Source of the DNA: Candidatus Thorarchaeota archaeon
Lineage (GTDB): Archaea; Asgardarchaeota; Thorarchaeia; Thorarchaeales; Thorarchaeaceae
Length of the DNA stretch: 6,758 bases
Reading direction: 5' to 3'
Assembly: GCA_016840245.1 (NCBI GenBank)
Contig: JAEOST010000417.1
Coordinates: 1-6,758, forward strand
The notes under the pieces: model-generated
Seen by the model: only the letters and a program-made list of their open reading frames with translations
The model's database searches: none
What the model was told of the DNA's origin: nothing
Shown here: in pieces, positions 1-5,800 of the stretch
Position numbering within the stretch: position 1 is the first letter of the stretch
Layout: each line of letters begins with the position of its first letter
Position numbers and translations under genes: made by a program

Positions 1-15
1 CGCCAAAGCCCACAA

Positions 16-684
16 TTATAGTACGTAGATAATTGCACCTAAAGCCAGCAGGAATATTCCTGCGTAGTAGGTAAGCAATGTAAGTTCCTCATCAAGTTTG
101 AACTTGTGATGGAACTCCTTGATGACAATCATCGAATCTGAGGTTATGAACAGGAGCGCTCCAATGAATGGAAGGAACCCTAAGAGTGCGCCTGTCGTAA
201 GCCAGAGCAGAAGAGATGAACAGGCAGTCAGCGAAATCATGATAGCATAGAAGTATGCTGCCTTCTCAAAGGGTGCAGGCATTGGTTCTTCAGCTGTTTT
301 GACGTATTTGAAGTAGAAGAACAAGTATACAAGGAGAATAGCCAGGCAGATTGCAAAACCCGCTATTCCAACTGGAGTTACTCCAACGAGTCCGTACAAC
401 ATGAAATTCCCAGTAAATATGAAATGGGAAATCAGGAACAGACCTAATCCTGGTAGGATATCAAAATCCATACCAACATCGCCAAGTCCACAGACTATCA
501 ATGCAGCAGCCAAGAGCAGATAGAAGAGTGTCGATCCTGAGATCAGAATAAAGACTGCAGCTGTGAAAGCTGGAGCCATCTTGATGAAAGTGCTCCAGAC
601 AGTTTTCGTTTTGTACTTGGAGATGTATGCTGTATATACTAGAGCGAATATCCAGAATACAATTCCAAAGATTGTCAGCGACAT
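16..684 (-). CDS. YhhN/TMEM86-family integral membrane protein (lysoplasmalogenase-like)
   Basis: This 222-residue protein is almost entirely hydrophobic, with about eight predicted membrane helices, which matches the size and topology of the YhhN/TMEM86 family. Family-like landmarks are the early K-M-A-P (residues 35-38), CGLGD with Asp69 followed by an F/H-rich helix (FLISHFIFTGNF, His87), a late GALLFITSDS with Asp183, and a final YYAGIFLLALG. Characterised members (human TMEM86A/B, some bacterial YhhN) hydrolyse the vinyl-ether bond of lysoplasmalogens, and the paired acidic residues are the proposed active site. Whether this archaeal protein uses a vinyl-ether or other ether lipid is inference. 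The ATG start at 682-684 is the first in-frame start that gives a full-length family member. No Shine-Dalgarno sequence precedes it, so leaderless or weak-leader translation is plausible. It lies 54 bases after the TPR-longin gene on the same strand, and the TAA stop is 15 bases from the window edge. Confidence is high for a real gene, good for the family and low for the substrate. Confidence 0.78.
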   Translation of the reverse strand: MSLTIFGIVFWIFALVYTAYISKYKTKTVWSTFIKMAPAFTAAVFILISGSTLFYLLLAAALIVCGLGDVGMDFDILPGLGLFLISHFIFTGNFMLYGLVGVTPVGIAGFAICLAILLVYLFFYFKYVKTAEEPMPAPFEKAAYFYAIMISLTACSSLLLWLTTGALLGFLPFIGALLFITSDSMIVIKEFHHKFKLDEELTLLTYYAGIFLLALGAIIYVL

Positions 685-738
685 AGTTGGCTAGGCCCTT
701 TGGCGACCCTTAAGCATATTGGAACACAGAGTGAAGGA
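685..738 (-). promoter_or_regulatory. 54-base intergenic gap with a weak TATA-like element before the YhhN-like gene
   Basis: Read on the minus strand, the gap contains AATATGCTTAAGG (about 708-720). Its centre lies about 30 bases upstream of the ATG at 684, the distance expected for an archaeal TATA box serving a leaderless or nearly leaderless transcript. The match to a TATA consensus is poor, and the gap has no U-tract to terminate the upstream gene. Read-through from the TPR-longin gene is therefore equally possible. The element is a candidate only. Confidence 0.25.
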
Positions 739-2769
739 CTAACTTACGGGAGCTATACTGCTGAAAATTTCTGTAACTAGATCTGCAGCAGCAGAGTATT
801 CGCTAGTGACAACCGAGTCATAGCTCGCAGGGAAGGTCTCAGCGAAAATCTGAGCAAATTGATGGAGTTTGTACCGTACATCAAAGGTCTCTTCACTTGC
901 TACTAGTGTAACGATTCGAGATGCTGTGTGTTCCATCATCAGGGTAAATCCTTCTTGATTGATGGAACGAATCATTCCAGTCCCCATCATCTCCCCGGAA
1001 AATGATGTTATTGCAGATACAAATCCACTCAGTAAGGAACTGTCCATCTCAAGACTGTCATCGAAGTGATGAACGAATTCCGGAAGACCAGATAGTCGAT
1101 TCAATGCGATTAGTACATGAATTTTGGGAGTAGGAACCTCCTTGGGGTCTCCAGCAGGATGGAAACCTTCGACACGATCCATGCTCCTATCAATGTCAGC
1201 CTCTTTGATAATCACTGAATCAGAGGGAGAATCTAACACTGCTCGCATACGGTCCTTTGCAACTTTTTCAAGACGCTCATTGTCAAGGAACACTGCAAGA
1301 CCAGCTACTCGCTCTAAATCATCTTGTGCCTCTTTCCTGTTACCTCCATGCATCCGAATCTCGCTTCGCAATAGAAGGACTTCTGCACGAAGTGAATGAA
1401 GCTCTTGTTCTTTCGATATTTGGATGAGGTCTTCCAAATGATATTCTGAATTAGCAAGATGTTCGTCTTTTCCAGACCTATTGAATGCACTGAGGTATGT
1501 CCTCACAATTGCGAGTTTACACCGAATGAGCCACTCTATGAGATTATTTTCCTTTGAGAGTTCCATCCCCGTTGTGAGGGATTTTATTGATATGCTTGTC
1601 TTCTTCTCAGCGGCCTCAAGCACTCCCTTAGCATGATAGTAGGCAGCTGAATCCTTGGGACTCTTAGAAGTCTTCAAGATTTTCTTGGCCTTTTTCAAAT
1701 GGTCGCGAACTCCATCAAGATCACCACTTCGGGTCTGAAGAATCACCATCCACGTATAGGGCTCGATTATTTCTACACCAGTCTCTTGATTGAGCTTGAT
1801 AGCTTCATGCATGATTTTCTTGCTTTCATCATAATGACCGAGAAGAGTAGTAATCTCACCCATGTTAGTAAGAGCATAGATTCTGTGAGCATCCATCTCA
1901 AGATACTCAATTGCTTCTTTCAGGTACTCCAATGCATCCTCTAACTGAATCGCGTTGAGTGCGAGTGAACCTAGATTGTTAAGAGAAACTCCCATTCCAA
2001 CATCAGATGCAATCTCACGGCTAATTCTCTCAATTCGCTTGAAGTGTATTTCTGCTTCTCTGAATTGACCTTGCAAACTAGCCAAACGACCTCGGAGGTT
2101 CTCAGATAAAAGGAGGACCGGTCGGCGGTCATTCGAATGTGCAATGCCTTCAAGAAATAATGCGACATTCAAAGCACGTTCCAATTCACCTACAAGACAG
2201 AATAGCACACCAGTGACATACATTGCATATACAACTTCAGGAATAGGATCTTCCATCTGTTTAGGATTAGATTCCAGAAGGCTATCTAGTTCAATTATGG
2301 GTGCTATTACAGCTTCATCCTTCTCCGCAGCACCAAGGAATATTTGAACGCTTAGAAGTCTGAGTTTGTCCTCTACAGAAGCAGATTCTTCGTCAATAGC
2401 TTCTTCCAATTTTTCTAAGATCTCTCTGATTCCCTCACAATCAGAAATTAGGGAGAGGGCTATCGTTCGAAGTGCTAGTACCTCAATATCGTCAGAACAA
2501 TCACTGAGGGCTAGACCTTCTGTGAACTTCCCTCTATTAAGACAAGATTCCAATGCAAGAACAATCATATCCGCATTGGGTTTCTTCTTCTTACATTCCC
2601 GTTTTGCGACAGCTATTGTTGCATCAGTGAATGCTTCGAAATCTCCTTTCCCTTTTGCCTTTCTTTTCTCTGTGTCTTCAAGGATGCGGGTCCATGGTAT
2701 CGTCTCTCTATCAACTAGATGAGCAAATTCTGTAGGCACGGCGTCCTTATTCAACCTGCATCCACTCAA
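739..2769 (-). CDS. TPR-repeat protein with C-terminal longin/roadblock-like domain
   Basis: This is a soluble protein of about 676 residues with no signal peptide or membrane helix. Residues 20-175 are charged and helical. Residues 178-510 form a helical-repeat solenoid with recognisable TPR units near 222-255, 261-291, 298-330 and 338-368 (for example LGSLALNAIQLEDALEYLKE and MGEITTLLGHYDESKKIMHE). After an acidic, Pro-containing linker (511-548), residues 549-674 form an alpha/beta domain. It begins IHVLIALNRLSGLPEFVHHF, continues LLSGFVSAITSFSGEMMG, and has alternating strands and two C-terminal helices. This pattern resembles longin/roadblock folds, including the Mon1/Fuz/HPS1-type first longin domain, which in eukaryotes works with small GTPases. 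TPRs usually mediate protein-protein binding, so a scaffold or adaptor role near GTPases is inference. The longest reading uses a TTG start (2767-2769). A TTG at codon 6 and a GTG at codon 11 (2737-2739, preceded by AAGGA) are alternatives; the first in-frame ATG is codon 68. A TAG stop lies 15 codons upstream of the TTG. Confidence 0.9.
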   Translation of the reverse strand: MSGCRLNKDAVPTEFAHLVDRETIPWTRILEDTEKRKAKGKGDFEAFTDATIAVAKRECKKKKPNADMIVLALESCLNRGKFTEGLALSDCSDDIEVLALRTIALSLISDCEGIREILEKLEEAIDEESASVEDKLRLLSVQIFLGAAEKDEAVIAPIIELDSLLESNPKQMEDPIPEVVYAMYVTGVLFCLVGELERALNVALFLEGIAHSNDRRPVLLLSENLRGRLASLQGQFREAEIHFKRIERISREIASDVGMGVSLNNLGSLALNAIQLEDALEYLKEAIEYLEMDAHRIYALTNMGEITTLLGHYDESKKIMHEAIKLNQETGVEIIEPYTWMVILQTRSGDLDGVRDHLKKAKKILKTSKSPKDSAAYYHAKGVLEAAEKKTSISIKSLTTGMELSKENNLIEWLIRCKLAIVRTYLSAFNRSGKDEHLANSEYHLEDLIQISKEQELHSLRAEVLLLRSEIRMHGGNRKEAQDDLERVAGLAVFLDNERLEKVAKDRMRAVLDSPSDSVIIKEADIDRSMDRVEGFHPAGDPKEVPTPKIHVLIALNRLSGLPEFVHHFDDSLEMDSSLLSGFVSAITSFSGEMMGTGMIRSINQEGFTLMMEHTASRIVTLVASEETFDVRYKLHQFAQIFAETFPASYDSVVTSEYSAAADLVTEIFSSIAPVS
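748..1125 (-). other. Longin/roadblock-like domain at the C-terminus of the TPR protein
   Basis: This region encodes residues 549-674. A first beta strand (IHVLIALNR) is followed by a Ser-Gly-Leu-Pro turn and a second strand ending His-His-Phe. Next comes a helix rich in small residues (SLLSGFVSAITSF), then Gly-rich MMGTGM, two strands (EGFTLMMEH, RIVTLVAS) and a long helix (VRYKLHQFAQIFAETF). This beta-beta-alpha-beta-beta-beta-alpha order is what longin and roadblock domains share. The SGLP and SGFxSAI signatures recur, as far as I recall, in many Asgard proteins. The call rests on pattern recognition, not on a profile search. Confidence 0.6.
1240..2238 (-). repeat. TPR-type helical repeat array (protein level)
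   Basis: This region encodes residues 178-510, a run of about nine paired amphipathic helices. Several have the spacing of tetratricopeptide repeats: small or aromatic residues at the helix-packing positions, Gly at position 8 and Ala near position 20 (for example the units starting near residues 261 and 298). Others, such as 375-430, are degenerate. It is a degenerate protein repeat, not a DNA tandem repeat. Confidence 0.75.
2737..2769 (-). other. Ambiguous translation start zone of the TPR-longin gene (TTG, TTG, GTG)
   Basis: There is no ATG in the frame before codon 68. Three non-ATG starts lie close together: TTG at 2767-2769, TTG at 2752-2754 and GTG at 2737-2739. The GTG is preceded by AAGGA with four bases between, the only Shine-Dalgarno-like match here. 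The outer TTG gives the longest protein, but its first ten residues (MSGCRLNKDA) have no visible domain role. An ATG at 2759-2761 is in another frame and reaches a stop after four codons. Confidence 0.45.
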
Positions 2770-2805
2770 ACAATAGGAACTTGTGAGAATCAGTGGATTT
2801 GGAAT

Positions 2806-2830
2806 CTTATTAGACTAATTGGTAAATATC
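2806..2830 (-). promoter_or_regulatory. Candidate AT-rich promoter region of the TPR-longin gene
   Basis: On the minus strand this stretch contains GATATTTACC (2821-2830) and CTAATAAG (2806-2813). Either could act as an archaeal TATA box, placing transcription start roughly 15-30 bases before the TTG codon. Neither is close to a strong consensus. A promoter is expected here because the hairpin terminator just upstream should end transcription from the surface gene. Confidence 0.3.
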
Positions 2831-2845
2831 TCCATCTTTAGTATC

Positions 2846-2880
2846 AAAAAAAGAAAGTAGGTTTGCTCTCAGAGCAAACC
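2846..2880 (-). terminator. Hairpin plus U-tract terminator downstream of the surface protein gene
   Basis: The arms 2860-2869 and 2871-2880 are perfect inverted complements of ten bases (GGTTTGCTCT / AGAGCAAACC). The nominal loop is one base, so in practice it is probably a stem of eight or nine pairs with a loop of three to five. On the minus strand the hairpin begins 14 bases after the TAA stop at 2895-2897 and is followed, after a short spacer, by TTTCTTTTTTT (2846-2856). This is the arrangement of a classical intrinsic terminator for minus-strand transcription. Archaeal RNA polymerase can terminate on the U-tract alone, so the contribution of the hairpin is unknown; it may instead stabilise the mRNA 3' end. 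Confidence 0.75.
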
Positions 2881-2894
2881 CTGTTTCTCTACAC

Positions 2895-5800
2895 TTAGCT
2901 ACCCTTCTTCTTCATAATCACGATGATGATTATGACCACAGCCACACCTGCAACTATGATTATGATGATGATAAGGAGGGTGTTATCGCCTGGCGGTGGA
3001 GTCGTTGTTCCTGTGTCAGTGGTTGTAGTTGTCGTCGTTGTTGTTGTTGTCGTAGTAGTAGTATCCTCCAAAACAGTCACAATCACCGTGTCTGTTGCAC
3101 TCTGACCATAGGAATCAAAGACCACAATCGTATAGTTAAAGACTCCAACAGCGAGTCCATCCACATCAATCACAATCGAGGTTGTATTCCATTCTGCAGG
3201 ATATCCTGCAGGTGAGGTTCCATTGATCAGGATGATGAAATTATCCTGATTTGCATCAGAGGCGGTCCAATTGATTATGTTCCCTGTGTCACCCTCAGTG
3301 TAGACGATGTCTATCGGACTATCAAGAGTAGGGTCAGTGAGATCTACTGCTGCAGTGACGATTACTTCGTCTGTAGTCATTCCACCCTTTTGATCCCACA
3401 AAGTGATACTGAATGTATATGTTCCAGCGGGATAGTTATCGACGTCGAAGAAGAAGCTATCACCGGTATCCCAGTACCCACTTTCATTCAGAACTGAATT
3501 GATCTCTATCCTGTATGTCCAGGGATAATCAGATGCGGGGGCCCATGAGAATGTGTTTCCAGTATCACCGATTTCGAACAGGATATCATCAGGACGGTTA
3601 ACTCCTGGTTTCATCATGTATACGATTTCATTGTACCAGATTTCATATCCATCAGCATACCCAGATAGATCTCCATCCTCCTCATAGACGGAAAGATGTA
3701 CGCCATTCACGATTGTTCGTCCCTCAGCACCTTCTGCAATACCTACATTGATGGCTCCAGCACCAGGAACTGTACCTGCCAGTCCTGTTGCATTTTCATG
3801 TAGTGTAAGATTGGCCGCAGTTGGTGTGAAGGGGAAGTGAGTGAAAGTAGATGAGAAGCTACTTCCACTGAAATCGATAGGTCTCTCGAAGATTGCATGC
3901 GACGAATCCCAGACGTAGTGTGTCGGAGGAGTAAGTATACCCTCTGAACCAGCAATTCCGAGATAATCCCAGAAGGGGTGACTAGAGTCAGTATATATTG
4001 AACTTATAATAACATGTCCACCTGCTTCCACATACATCTGAAGTTCAGAGTATGTTGATGCAGAGAGTGAATACTCATGGGTATCAATTACGATCAAGTT
4101 CCATGGGGCGTTTTCAATATACGATTCGAAGTACGTGCTGTTGTCAGTAAGATAGAACTCAACACCAAGAGTTCTCAGCGATTCTGCTACAGGACCTCGA
4201 TAGATATTCCAGTTAGGATCAACTCCAGAGGATTCAGTATCCACGAAGGCAAGAACTGTTGCATCGTCTGTAGTCAGCCATTGGAAAAGATTGATTGTAT
4301 GCTCGGTATTGTCGGAGAATTCGATGAAGTTAGCGAAGGTGTTGATGTCACCACTTACGTATATTCTACCATAATTGATAACTTCCACAGCAGAACAGAC
4401 ATCATCTCCCAAATGAGTCAGTGGTTCTACATACCCTGATACGTTGATGTACGAACCTCCGGAATGCATTACCTCGACAACGTCTTCCATTGTGAGATGG
4501 TCATAGACTTCGACAGGCTGGCTGGTCCCATATTCAACACCAACATGAATACTGATATCCGAAGCAAGTCCTGTGAGTATTGCATTTACATTATTGCTTT
4601 GAGTTGCGAAAGTATTCCATTCACCATTGAGCATGAGACTTCCTCCACCTTCAACCCATGTTTTCAAATCTTGAACCTCAGCAGGTAGGTATTCATAGAG
4701 AGGTGCGCAAATCATCAGCAGATCATATGCTGAAAGACGCTCTAGGGTGATGTTTTCTGATGCACTTGGATAGTACTTGTCGACAGTGTAACCTCGGCTT
4801 ACGAGTACGTCTCTAAGGTCCTCATAATTTGAAATACCTGTGAAGTTGGCAAGTCCAATATCCCACGTATCAAAACCGTAGTAAGGATGATGCGAAAGGT
4901 CGTATGCAATACGAGCCTTTGGCTTCGGAGCTAACCACTCAACTGCATCAGCGAACATCTGATACAGTGGCATTTCTTCACCCCAGTCGAGATCGTTTGA
5001 TAATGTTACACACTTTCCACCCTTTGTTAGATTGTGTGGCTCAAGAGCCAAACCAGTAGCCCAGACAGGATTATTCATGTTTCTTGATAGAATTGTGATA
5101 TCGGGATAGGAATCAGTCTCACTAAGAGCTGTTGTATTCCAAGTGAAGAAACCGCCGACTGTTGTAAACGAATCACCCAAAGAATACGACTTTGTGACTG
5201 GATGAATCGTGGTGATGTTGTAATCTGCGGATACATAATCCCAATAGGTGTCATAACCATCCGTACCTATTGCCTCCACAGGAACTGCGCCAATGTAACT
5301 CAGATATTGCGCAGAGCCATCAAGGGCGAGGATACCGCCACCACCCAACCAGAATTCTCTTACATAGTCAACAATCGTATCTTGAGGAAGATTATCAGGC
5401 AACACTAAGACATCATAGTCTGCTGTCATAAGCTCATGATTCTCAATAGCAGTAGTATCTAAAATTGCGACATCATATCCATATGAGCGGAGAATGTCCC
5501 ACATACCTGTTGCATTGTTATTGATAGAACCACCATGAGTGGTCCAAGTTGGCAGGGTTAGAGTTGGCTCACTGTAAATAGCAACACGAATCTTATCTCC
5601 GGTAAAATCAGGTACTGAGTCATACTTGAAGCCAATCTCGGTCCATTCATCTCCCCAAACACCAGTTGTGTCGCAGGGAAGGATACGAGCATAGTAGTAC
5701 TGTCCCTCATTCAAGACATCAGGTAGTTCTACTGGTGCATCTCGCGCAAATGATATGTCTAAGTCATAGGTCATATCAGTTACTGATGTAGTAGTGGTTG

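Noticed and set aside
1..705. Eight-base inverted match CGCCAAAG (1-8) and CTTTGGCG (698-705) flanking the YhhN-like gene
   Set aside because: Such a short match is expected by chance in a window of this size, and there is no transposase or target-site duplication.
2366..2722. 118-residue plus-strand ORF, Ser-rich
   Set aside because: It is antisense to the N-terminal part of the TPR protein. The Ser/Arg-rich composition is typical of a shadow frame.
2747..2761. ATG-initiated four-codon frame (M-Q-V-E) near the TPR gene start
   Set aside because: It is too short to call as a gene, and no frameshift joins it to the main frame.
2923..3105. Plus-strand ORF rich in valine opposite the Thr tract
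   Set aside because: It is the antisense shadow of the Thr linker and Ile/Val membrane helix; the poly-Val run is simply the complement of the ACN codons.
4077..4439. 120-residue plus-strand ORF
   Set aside because: It lies wholly inside the surface protein gene, shows no recognisable domain, and the opposite frame has clear domain and repeat structure.
4464..4688. Plus-strand 74-residue ORF
   Set aside because: It overlaps the second amidotransferase-like unit in antisense and has no features of its own.
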